NCBI GenBank assembly: GCA_003250135.1 | Contig: QKHF01000177.1 | Span: 1 to 6,209, forward strand | Reading direction: 5' to 3' | Origin: Paracoccaceae bacterium | Lineage (GTDB): Bacteria; Pseudomonadota; Alphaproteobacteria; Rhodobacterales; Rhodobacteraceae | Length of the DNA: 6,209 nt | Part shown: piece after piece, positions 1 to 5,842 of the stretch | How the letters are laid out: each line of letters starts with the position of its first letter | How positions within the stretch are numbered: the stretch's first letter is position 1 | Program-made: the position numbers and the translations under genes | The notes under the pieces: generated by a model | The model's input: the letters and a program-made list of their open reading frames with translations, nothing else | Database searches by the model: none | Told to the model about the DNA's origin: nothing

Positions 1-17
1 TTGCTTGACGTTGCATT

Positions 18-50
18 GCGGCGAAGATGATGTGTGCGCGTCTTCGCCGC
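18..50. repeat. Perfect 10-bp inverted repeat (stem-loop)
   Basis: GCGGCGAAGA at 18-27 is exactly reverse-complementary to TCTTCGCCGC at 41-50. The intervening 13 nt (28-40) could form two further pairs (one of them G-U), leaving a loop of about 9 nt. There is no T-run after the right arm, so it is not a classical intrinsic terminator. It could be a terminator remnant of an upstream gene outside the window, an operator dyad, or a leader RNA structure. The repeat is certain; its role is not. Confidence 0.6.
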
Positions 51-66
51 CAGCATTCTGCCTGGC

Positions 67-88
67 GCGCGGCGAGGGAATGCGGCGC
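67..88 (+). promoter_or_regulatory. Candidate ANTAR-type hexaloop stem-loop in the urtA leader
   Basis: Positions 67-70 (GCGC) pair with 85-88 (GCGC). A G-G mismatch (71/84) follows, then 72-74 (GCG) pair with 81-83 (TGC) with a closing G-U. This leaves a six-base loop AGGGAA at 75-80, with A in position 1 and G in position 4. ANTAR proteins are known to recognise pairs of stem-loops whose hexaloops have A1 and G4, and an ANTAR-family gene lies at the end of this cluster. Only one such loop is clear. The nearest candidate for a partner is CCGG 189-192 / CCGG 201-204, which has an 8-nt loop starting ATTG. In GC-rich DNA this could arise by chance. Confidence 0.2.
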
Positions 89-111
89 CGGGGCGATTGT
101 GAACCCGACCC

Positions 112-128
112 GACGCCACACAGGTGCA
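112..128. promoter_or_regulatory. Possible NtrC-like operator (one good half-site)
   Basis: GGTGCA at 123-128 matches the right half of the enterobacterial-type NtrC consensus TGCACC-N5-GGTGCA exactly. Five bases upstream, GACGCC at 112-117 matches the left half at only three of six positions. Location about 100 bp before a urea transporter start fits nitrogen control, which is well known for urea uptake genes. No convincing sigma-54 -24/-12 element follows it, which weakens the case. Treat as a hint only. Confidence 0.2.
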
Positions 129-220
129 ACACGATGGCTGCAGGGGTCACGTAGGTTTTGGCGCCGCGCGCGGCAAGAAGGCCCGCGCCCGGATTGAACA
201 CCGGCCGACGTCGCCCCCTG

Positions 221-225
221 AGGAG
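221..225 (+). promoter_or_regulatory. Ribosome binding site of urtA
   Basis: AGGAG lies 5 nt before ATG 231. It is the best Shine-Dalgarno match next to any in-frame start here and fixes the start of urtA so that the protein begins directly with its signal peptide. Confidence 0.85.
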
Positions 226-230
226 AACAC

Positions 231-1514
231 ATGAACAAGTTTATCAAGTCCGCCGCTTTCGGCCTCGCCGCCGCGGCGATGGCGACCGGCGCGAGCGCTC
301 AGGAAGAGACCATCAAGGTCGGCATCCTCCATTCGCTCTCGGGGACGATGGCGATTTCCGAGACCACGCTGAAGGACGCCATGCTGATGCTCATCGACGA
401 GCAGAACAAGAAGGGCGGCGTTTTGGGCAAGAAGCTTGAGGCGGTAGTGGTCGATCCCGCCTCTGACTGGCCGCTGTTCGCCGAGAAGGCGCGCGAGCTG
501 ATCGAGGTGAACAAGGTCTCGGCCGTGTTCGGCTGCTGGACCTCCGTGAGCCGCAAGTCGGTCCTGCCGGTGTTCGAGGAGCTGAACTCCCTGCTGTTCT
601 ACCCGGTGCAGTACGAGGGCGAGGAAAGCCAGCGGAACGTCTTCTACACCGGCGCCGCGCCCAACCAGCAGGCGATCCCGGCCGTCGACTACCTGATGAA
701 CGAGGAAGGCGTCGAGCGCTGGGTTCTGGCCGGCACCGACTACGTCTATCCGCGCACGACCAACAAGATCCTTGAGGCCTATCTCAAGGCGAAGGGCGTC
801 GCCGAAGAAGACATCATGATCAACTACACGCCGTTCGGTCACTCGGACTGGCAGACGATCGTCTCCGACATCAAGACCTTCGGCTCGGCCGGCAAGAAGA
901 CCGCGGTGGTTTCGACCATCAACGGCGACGCCAACGTGCCGTTCTACAAAGAGCTCGGCAACCAGGGCGTTTCGGCCACCGACATCCCGGTGGTGGCGTT
1001 CTCGGTCGGCGAGGAGGAACTCGCCGGTCTCGACACCGCGCCGCTGGTCGGCCATCTGGCCGCCTGGAACTACTTCATGTCGGTCGACTCGCCCGAGAAC
1101 GAGGCGTTCATCGAGGCGTGGCATGCGTTCATCGGCTCCGAGGACCGCGTGACCAACGACCCGATGGAGGCCCATTACATCGGCTTCAACATGTGGGTCG
1201 AGGCGGTCGAGAAGGCCGGCACCACCGATCCTGACGCGGTGATCGACGCCATCGTCGGCGTCTCGGTGCCGAACCTGACCGGCGGCTACTCCGCGATGAT
1301 GCCGAACCACCACATCACCAAGCCGGTGCTGGTGGGCGAGATCCAGGACGATGGTCAGTTCGACGTCGTGTGGGAGACCTCGGGCCTCGTCGTGGGCGAC
1401 GCCTGGTCGGACTACCTGCCGGAGAGCGCCCCGCTGATCTCGGATTGGCGCGCGCCGATGAGCTGCGGCAACTTCAACACCAAGACCGGCGCCTGCGGCG
1501 GCAGCACCAACTGA
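231..1514 (+). CDS. urtA: Urea ABC transporter, periplasmic substrate-binding protein UrtA
   Basis: This is the secreted receptor of a high-affinity urea importer of the branched-chain amino acid (HAAT/Liv) type. It would bind urea in the periplasm and hand it to UrtB/UrtC. At 427 residues it has the usual family length. Residues 1-23 form a Sec signal peptide: K2-K6 charges, an Ala/Gly-rich core, and a cut predicted after ASA (21-23). There is no lipobox cysteine, so the product should be soluble. Family hallmarks I recognise are KVGILHSLSGTMAISE (29-44), GGVLGKKLE near 62-70, the DPASDWP block (75-81), GCWTSVSRKSV (101-111), LLFYPVQYEG (121-130), FYTGAAPNQQ (138-147), TDYVYPRTTNKI (169-180), NDPMEAHY (309-316) and the C-terminal CGNFNTKTGACGG (412-424). 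Cys412 and Cys422 could form a disulfide. The start is supported by AGGAG at 221-225. A short-chain amide binder (FmdD/AmiC-like) is the main alternative, but the motifs and the full urt context favour urea. Confidence 0.95.
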   Translation: MNKFIKSAAFGLAAAAMATGASAQEETIKVGILHSLSGTMAISETTLKDAMLMLIDEQNKKGGVLGKKLEAVVVDPASDWPLFAEKARELIEVNKVSAVFGCWTSVSRKSVLPVFEELNSLLFYPVQYEGEESQRNVFYTGAAPNQQAIPAVDYLMNEEGVERWVLAGTDYVYPRTTNKILEAYLKAKGVAEEDIMINYTPFGHSDWQTIVSDIKTFGSAGKKTAVVSTINGDANVPFYKELGNQGVSATDIPVVAFSVGEEELAGLDTAPLVGHLAAWNYFMSVDSPENEAFIEAWHAFIGSEDRVTNDPMEAHYIGFNMWVEAVEKAGTTDPDAVIDAIVGVSVPNLTGGYSAMMPNHHITKPVLVGEIQDDGQFDVVWETSGLVVGDAWSDYLPESAPLISDWRAPMSCGNFNTKTGACGGSTN

Positions 1515-1535
1515 CCTGACGGGACAGTGAGAACC

Positions 1536-1567
1536 GCGGGGGCGGCGCGCGCCGCCCTCGCCCTTTT
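1536..1567 (+). terminator. GC-rich hairpin plus TTTT between urtA and urtB (possible attenuator)
   Basis: The 18-bp stretch 1540-1557 is a perfect palindrome with arms GGGCGGCGC / GCGCCGCCC. With a GCGC loop (1547-1550) the stem has 7 G-C pairs and extends outward by four more (1536-1539 with 1558-1561, one of them G-U). TTTT follows at 1564-1567, two bases after the stem. This is the layout of a weak intrinsic terminator or of a 3' structure that protects the urtA message. A role in making UrtA in excess over the membrane and ATPase subunits is an inference from its position. The AT-rich remainder (about 1564-1590) carries TTTTAG twice, at 1564-1569 and 1584-1589; no clear promoter is seen there. 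Confidence 0.55.
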
Positions 1568-1597
1568 AGGACAATATTTCAAGTTTTAGACGGACGG

Positions 1598-3202
1598 ATG
1601 ATGCTCAGGACCCTGGCTCTTTCCCTTCTGCTCGCGATCGGACTTGGCGGCGCCGCCGCGGCCCAGTCGCTGGAGGAGCTTGTCGCGGCGCTGCCTGACG
1701 GCGGCTATGACGACCGCGCCAAGATCGTCAGGGCGATCGCCGCCACCGGCGATCCGCGCGCCATCGGCATTCTGGAGGCGCTGAGCGAAGGCGACATCCA
1801 GCAACTCAAATCCGACAATTCGGTGGTCCGCGTCCAAAAGGGCGGCGCCGGATACCTGATTTTCGACCCGGTGACCGGAGAGTCGCGCGGAGACGTCAAA
1901 CGGCGCGACGCCGACAAGGTGAAGGTCAACAACGGCCTGAGGCGCGAGATCGCGGCCGTTCTGGGCGCAATGACGCTGATGAGCGACGATCCGAACAAGC
2001 GGCTGGAGGCGGCCGTGACCGCGTTCTCCACCGCCGACCCCGAGCAGATCGGAGCGCTGGACGCGGCGATCGAGGCCGAGACGGTGGACAAGGTGAAGAA
2101 GGCGCTTCGGGACGCGCGCGCCGCCTCCATCATGAAGTCCGGCGCATCGCTTGAGGAAAAGCAGGAGGCGCTGGACCGCCTGGTCGGGCGCGGCGACCGC
2201 GACGCGCTCTCCATCATCACCGCCGCGACTCAGGACAAGGACCCTGCGGTCGCCAAGGCCGCGGCCGAGGCGCAGGAGAAGGTGGAGCGCATCCGCGCGA
2301 TGTGGTCCAACGCGCAGAACGTCTGGTACGGGCTGTCGCTCGGCTCGGTGCTGATGCTGGCGGCCATCGGCCTCGCCATCAGCTTTGGCGTCATGGGCGT
2401 CATCAACATGGCCCATGGCGAGCTGGTGATGCTGGGCGCCTACGCGACCTACATGGTGCAGGAGGTGATCCGCAACTCGGCGCCGCATCTCTTCGACTAT
2501 TCGCTGCTGATCGCCCTGCCCATCGCCTTCTGCCTGTCGGGCGGGGTCGGCGTCGCCATCGAGCGGGGCGTCTGCCGCTGGCTGTATGGCCGACCGCTGG
2601 AGACGCTGCTGGCGACCTGGGGCGTCAGCCTGATCCTGCAGCAGACCGTGCGCTCGATCTTCGGACCGACCAACAAGGAGGTCGGCAACCCGAGCTGGAT
2701 GTCGGGCGCGTTCGACATCGGGCAGCTCTCCGTCACCTATAACCGGCTCTGGATCTTCGTCTTCGCGCTGGTGGTGTTCGGCCTTCTGCTGCTGATCCTG
2801 AAGAAGACCCCGATCGGCTTGCAGATGCGCGCCGTCACACAGAACCGCCGCATGGCTGACGCGATGGGCGTGAAGACCGGCTGGGTCGACGCGATGACCT
2901 TCGGCCTCGGCGCCGGAATCGCGGGCCTGGCGGGCGTGGCGCTGTCGCAGATCGACAACGTCTCTCCGAACCTCGGACAAGGCTACATCGTCGACAGCTT
3001 CATGGTCGTGGTGTTCGGCGGGGTGGGCAACCTTTGGGGCGCGCTGGCGGGCGCATTTACGCTGGGCGTCGTGAATAAGTTCCTGGAGCCTTACGCCGGC
3101 GCGGTGCTGGCCAAGGTGCTGGTGCTGGTCTTCATCATCCTCTTCATCCAGCGACGACCGAGGGGGCTGTTCGCGCTCCGCGGCCGCGCGGTCGAGAACT
3201 GA
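1598..3202 (+). CDS. urtB: Urea ABC transporter, permease subunit UrtB
   Basis: This is one of the two inner-membrane permeases that form the urea channel. The 534-residue product has three parts. Residues 1-22 are a signal-like segment with a Leu/Ala core ending AAAAQ. Residues about 23-238 are a polar, helix-rich region predicted to lie in the periplasm, with repeated short helices such as DPRAIGILEALSEGD (52-66) and DKDPAVAKAAAEAQ (213-226) that look HEAT-like. The LivH-type permease follows from about 240. It shows the motif GVMGVINMAHGELVMLGAY (264-282), roughly eight hydrophobic helices, and a cytoplasmic EAA-like coupling loop around RAVTQNRRMADAMGV (411-425). The N-terminal extension is usual for proteobacterial UrtB and its role is not known to me. 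The Shine-Dalgarno is weak (AGACGG/GGACGG at 1588-1597). ATG 1598 and ATG 1601 are both possible starts, differing by one Met. Its TGA overlaps the urtC ribosome binding site. Confidence 0.93.
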   Translation: MMLRTLALSLLLAIGLGGAAAAQSLEELVAALPDGGYDDRAKIVRAIAATGDPRAIGILEALSEGDIQQLKSDNSVVRVQKGGAGYLIFDPVTGESRGDVKRRDADKVKVNNGLRREIAAVLGAMTLMSDDPNKRLEAAVTAFSTADPEQIGALDAAIEAETVDKVKKALRDARAASIMKSGASLEEKQEALDRLVGRGDRDALSIITAATQDKDPAVAKAAAEAQEKVERIRAMWSNAQNVWYGLSLGSVLMLAAIGLAISFGVMGVINMAHGELVMLGAYATYMVQEVIRNSAPHLFDYSLLIALPIAFCLSGGVGVAIERGVCRWLYGRPLETLLATWGVSLILQQTVRSIFGPTNKEVGNPSWMSGAFDIGQLSVTYNRLWIFVFALVVFGLLLLILKKTPIGLQMRAVTQNRRMADAMGVKTGWVDAMTFGLGAGIAGLAGVALSQIDNVSPNLGQGYIVDSFMVVVFGGVGNLWGALAGAFTLGVVNKFLEPYAGAVLAKVLVLVFIILFIQRRPRGLFALRGRAVEN

Positions 3203-3215
3203 GGAGGAGCGGGAC

Positions 3216-4361
3216 ATGATCCTTCGCGCGCTCGACCTGAAGTCTCAAATCTTCCTGGCGATCACCCTGATCGTCGCCGCGCTGGTGCCGGTGCTGAACC
3301 TCTATGTGCCGGAAAGCTCCGCCTTCCACGTCTCCAGCTTCGCGGTGGCGCTGTTCGGCAAGTACCTGACCTATGCGCTGCTGGCGATCTCGGTGGACCT
3401 GATCTGGGGGTTCTGCGGCATCCTCAGCCTGGGCCATGGCGCCTTCTTCGCGCTTGGCGGCTACGCCATGGGCATGCATCTGATGCGCGAGATCGGCGAC
3501 CGGGGCGTCTACGCCAACCCGCTGCTGCCCGACTTCATGGTGTTCCTGAACTGGAAGGAGCTGCCCTGGTTCTGGCACGGCTTCGACATGTTCTGGTTCG
3601 CCTGCCTGATGGTGGTGCTGGTGCCCGGCGCGCTGGCCTTCGTGTTCGGCTGGTTCGCCTTCCGCAGCCGGGTGACGGGCGTCTATTTCTCGATCATCAC
3701 CCAGGCGATGACCTATGCGCTGCTGCTCGCCTTCTTCCGCAACGACATGGGCTTTGGCGGTAATAACGGCCTGACCGACTTCAAGGACGTGCTGGGCTAC
3801 GATCTGCAGTCCGACACGACCCGCGCGGGCCTGTTCGCGCTGTCGGCGCTGGCGCTGGCGGGCGGGTTCCTTATCTGCCGCCTCGTCGTCACTTCGCGGC
3901 TGGGCAAGGTGCTGGTCTCGATCCGAGACGCGGAATCGCGCACACGGTTCCTCGGCTACCGGGTTGAAGGCTACAAACTGTTCGTCTTCACCTTGTCGGC
4001 CATGCTGGCCGGGGTGGCGGGCGCGCTTTACGTGCCGCAGGTCGGCATCATCAACCCCGGCGAGTTCAGCCCGGCCAACTCCATCGAGATCGTGATCTGG
4101 GTCGCGGTCGGCGGGCGCGGCCTGCTGGTCGGCGCGGTGGTGGGCGCGATCATCGTCAACGCAGCCAAGACGCTGCTGACAGGTTGGGTTCCCGAGATCT
4201 GGCTGTTCGCCCTCGGCGCGATCTTCATCTTCGTGACCCTGTTCCTGCCGAAAGGCGTGTTGGGCGGGCTTTCCGCCTTCGTCGACCTGATCGGCGCGAA
4301 GACCAAGTCGAAATCCGAAGCCAAGGGGCCGTCCTCGACCGCCCCGCAACTGGCGGAGTGA
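3216..4361 (+). CDS. urtC: Urea ABC transporter, permease subunit UrtC
   Basis: This is the second membrane subunit, LivM-type, which pairs with UrtB in the cytoplasmic membrane. The 381-residue product has hydrophobic segments near 11-31, 41-66, 72-89, 127-150, 154-174, 204-224, 254-276, 291-318 and 328-346. The LivM/UrtC motif LIWGFCGILSLGHGAFFALGGY lies at 62-83. The FGGNNGLTDF stretch (180-189) is characteristic of UrtC. The probable ATPase-coupling loop is SIRDAESRTRFLGYRVEGYK (235-254). The C-terminal tail from about 361 is Lys/Ser-rich and polar and should be cytoplasmic. A strong AGGAGG at 3202-3207, overlapping the urtB stop codon, sits 8 nt before ATG 3216, so the start is well supported and translation is probably coupled to urtB (13-nt gap). 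Length is normal and nothing is broken. Confidence 0.94.
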   Translation: MILRALDLKSQIFLAITLIVAALVPVLNLYVPESSAFHVSSFAVALFGKYLTYALLAISVDLIWGFCGILSLGHGAFFALGGYAMGMHLMREIGDRGVYANPLLPDFMVFLNWKELPWFWHGFDMFWFACLMVVLVPGALAFVFGWFAFRSRVTGVYFSIITQAMTYALLLAFFRNDMGFGGNNGLTDFKDVLGYDLQSDTTRAGLFALSALALAGGFLICRLVVTSRLGKVLVSIRDAESRTRFLGYRVEGYKLFVFTLSAMLAGVAGALYVPQVGIINPGEFSPANSIEIVIWVAVGGRGLLVGAVVGAIIVNAAKTLLTGWVPEIWLFALGAIFIFVTLFLPKGVLGGLSAFVDLIGAKTKSKSEAKGPSSTAPQLAE

Positions 4362-4365
4362 CCCC

Positions 4366-5118
4366 ATGACCGTCTCCACCGCCGACACCATGCTCTACCT
4401 GAACGGCGTCTCGGTCGCCTTCGACGGGTTCAAGGCGATCAACGAGTTGTCGCTGGTCCTGGAAGAGGGCGAGATGCGCGCCGTGGTCGGCCCGAACGGC
4501 GCCGGCAAGACCACTATGATGGACATCATCACCGGCAAGACCCGCCCGGACAAAGGCGAGGTGATCTTCGCCGGCAATGTGGACCTGACCAAGCATGACG
4601 AGGCCGGGATCGCCCGCATGGGCGTCGGCCGCAAGTTCCAGAAGCCGACCGTATTCGAGACCCACACCGTCGAGGACAATTTGCTGCTGTCGCTGAAGGG
4701 CTCGCGCGGCGTGTTCGACCTTCTCTTCGCCCGCCGCACCAAGGCGGAGCAGGCTCGGATCGACGAACTTCTCGACCTGATCCGCCTCGGCGACCGGCGG
4801 TCGGAAAAGGCCGCGGCGCTCAGCCACGGTCAGAAGCAGTGGCTGGAGATCGGCATGCTTCTGGCGCAGGACCCGAAGGTGCTGCTGGTGGACGAGCCGG
4901 CCGCGGGCATGACAGATGCGGAGACCATGCAGACCGCCGAGCTACTGAGGCAGGTGGCGGGCGAGCACACGGTGATGGTGGTCGAGCACGACATGGATTT
5001 CGTCCGCGCCCTCGGGGTGAAGGTGACGGTGCTGCATGAAGGCTCGGTGCTGGCGGAGGGCTCTCTCGACCATGTCAGCTCCAACCCGAAAGTCATTGAC
5101 GTGTATCTGGGGCGCTGA
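4366..5118 (+). CDS. urtD: Urea ABC transporter, ATP-binding subunit UrtD
   Basis: This is a LivG-type ATPase that powers urea import from the cytoplasmic face, working with UrtE. The 250-residue product has all nucleotide-binding motifs in order: Walker A GPNGAGKTT (42-50), Q-loop Gln92 within RKFQKPTVF (89-97), ABC signature LSHGQKQWLEIG (152-163), Walker B KVLLVDEP with catalytic Glu177 (171-178), D-loop AAGMTD (179-184) and H-loop His208 in VVEHDMDF. The signature reads LSHGQ rather than LSGGQ, which is normal for UrtD and helps distinguish it from LivG. The gene starts 4 nt after urtC, with GGAG at 4355-4358 seven bases before ATG 4366. An internal ATG at codon 9 (4390) is a less likely start because no comparable ribosome binding site precedes it. 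Confidence 0.95.
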   Translation: MTVSTADTMLYLNGVSVAFDGFKAINELSLVLEEGEMRAVVGPNGAGKTTMMDIITGKTRPDKGEVIFAGNVDLTKHDEAGIARMGVGRKFQKPTVFETHTVEDNLLLSLKGSRGVFDLLFARRTKAEQARIDELLDLIRLGDRRSEKAAALSHGQKQWLEIGMLLAQDPKVLLVDEPAAGMTDAETMQTAELLRQVAGEHTVMVVEHDMDFVRALGVKVTVLHEGSVLAEGSLDHVSSNPKVIDVYLGR

Positions 5119-5814
5119 ATGCTTAACGTCTCCAATATCGAGCTCTATTACGGGGCGGCGCATACGCTGCGCGACATCTCCATCGAGGCGAAGCCCGGCG
5201 AGGTGACCTGCATCATGGGGCGCAACGGGGTGGGCAAGACCTCGCTCATTCGCGCCATCATGGGCCAGCAGCCCATCGCCAGCGGCAAAGTGGAGTGGGA
5301 CGGGCAGGACCTGACCCGCGCGCGCCCGAATGAGCGCGCCCGCGCCGGATTCGGCTTCGTGCCGCAGGGGCGCGAGATCTTCCCCCTGCTGACGGTGAAG
5401 GAGAACCTGGAGACGGGGTTCGCCGGCCTGCCCCGCGCCCAGCGCCACATCCCGGACGAGGTGTTCGAGCTGTTCCCGGTTCTGAACAAGATGACCCGCC
5501 GACGGGGCGGCGATCTTTCCGGCGGGCAGCAGCAGCAGCTCGCCATCGGCCGGGCGCTGACCACGCGGCCCAACCTTCTGCTGCTCGATGAGCCGACCGA
5601 GGGCATCCAGCCCTCGATCATCAAGGACATCGGGCAGGCGATCCGGACCCTGCGTTTCCATGGCGACATGGCCATCGTGCTGGTCGAGCAGTTCTTCGAC
5701 TTCGCGTGGGAGCTGGCGGACCGTGTCTATGTGCTGGACCGCGGCTCGGTCGTGCTGTCGGGAACCAAGGAGACGGTCGCCGAAGATGAGGCGCGTCGCC
5801 TCGTCTCGCTGTAA
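5119..5814 (+). CDS. urtE: Urea ABC transporter, ATP-binding subunit UrtE
   Basis: This is the second ATPase of the importer, LivF-type, and should form a heterodimer with UrtD. In the 231-residue product I see Walker A GRNGVGKTS (34-42), Q-loop Gln83 in FVPQGREIFP (80-89), signature LSGGQQQQLAIGRAL (133-147), Walker B NLLLLDEP with Glu158 (152-159), D-loop TEGIQPS (160-166) and the switch region VLVEQFFDFA (187-196). The usual H-loop histidine is Gln191 here. LivF-family proteins commonly have Gln at this place, so this is a family trait and not damage; UrtD supplies the His. The ATG directly abuts the urtD TGA (TGAATG, 0-nt gap) and has only a weak GGGG at 5109-5112 as ribosome binding site, so translation probably depends on ribosomes finishing urtD. 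Confidence 0.94.
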   Translation: MLNVSNIELYYGAAHTLRDISIEAKPGEVTCIMGRNGVGKTSLIRAIMGQQPIASGKVEWDGQDLTRARPNERARAGFGFVPQGREIFPLLTVKENLETGFAGLPRAQRHIPDEVFELFPVLNKMTRRRGGDLSGGQQQQLAIGRALTTRPNLLLLDEPTEGIQPSIIKDIGQAIRTLRFHGDMAIVLVEQFFDFAWELADRVYVLDRGSVVLSGTKETVAEDEARRLVSL

Positions 5815-5842
5815 TATCGCGCCAACCTGTTAGGCGAGAGTC

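Larger units (their letters stand above)
1..230 (+). other. Non-coding leader upstream of urtA
   Basis: No convincing coding region is visible here. The one frame open across the left part (2 to 151) gives a Cys/Arg/Pro-rich peptide of no recognisable kind and ends at TAG 152-154. The region holds a perfect inverted repeat (18-50), a hexaloop stem-loop (67-88), a GGTGCA half-site (123-128), a 12-bp GC palindrome (163-174), an 8-bp palindrome CGACGTCG (206-213) and the urtA ribosome binding site (221-225). A TTGACG at 5-10 resembles a sigma-70 -35 box, but the hexamer 17 bp downstream (TGATGT, 28-33) is a poor -10 and lies partly in the hairpin loop, so no promoter is called. The promoter for urtA most likely lies in this stretch or just left of the window. 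Confidence 0.6.

Noticed and set aside
5..33. TTGACG plus TGATGT at 17-bp spacing as a sigma-70 promoter
   Set aside because: The -35 is good but the -10 is poor and sits in the loop of the 18-50 inverted repeat, so it is not strong enough to annotate.
154..167. GG-N10-GC spacing resembling a sigma-54 -24/-12 promoter
   Set aside because: Only the GG and GC dinucleotides match. The surrounding bases (AGGTTTT and CCGCGC) do not resemble TGGCAC and TTGCA.
147..1313. 388-residue open frame on the minus strand covering most of urtA
   Set aside because: Antisense shadow of a high-GC gene, with the typical Arg/His/Asp/Val composition; no domain is recognisable.
1586..3217. 543-residue open frame on the minus strand covering urtB
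   Set aside because: It is rich in His, Arg, Asp and Gln, as expected for the antisense of a GC-rich gene. It matches no family I recognise and lies exactly over a clear urtB.
3144..4391. 415-residue open frame on the minus strand covering urtC
   Set aside because: Same composition artefact, overlapping a complete, well-supported urtC and both of its gene junctions.
4225..5661. Minus-strand open frames over urtD and urtE (200 and 239 residues)
   Set aside because: They overlap complete ATPase genes with intact motifs, and their own sequences look like antisense translation.
5187..5724. Loss of the H-loop histidine in UrtE (Gln191) as a sign of a degenerate ATPase
   Set aside because: LivF-type subunits commonly have Gln in this place, and all other catalytic motifs are intact.
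5815..5842. Possible terminator in the urtE-nasT gap
   Set aside because: Only a three- to four-base G/C pairing can be drawn and no T-run follows, so nothing supports termination.
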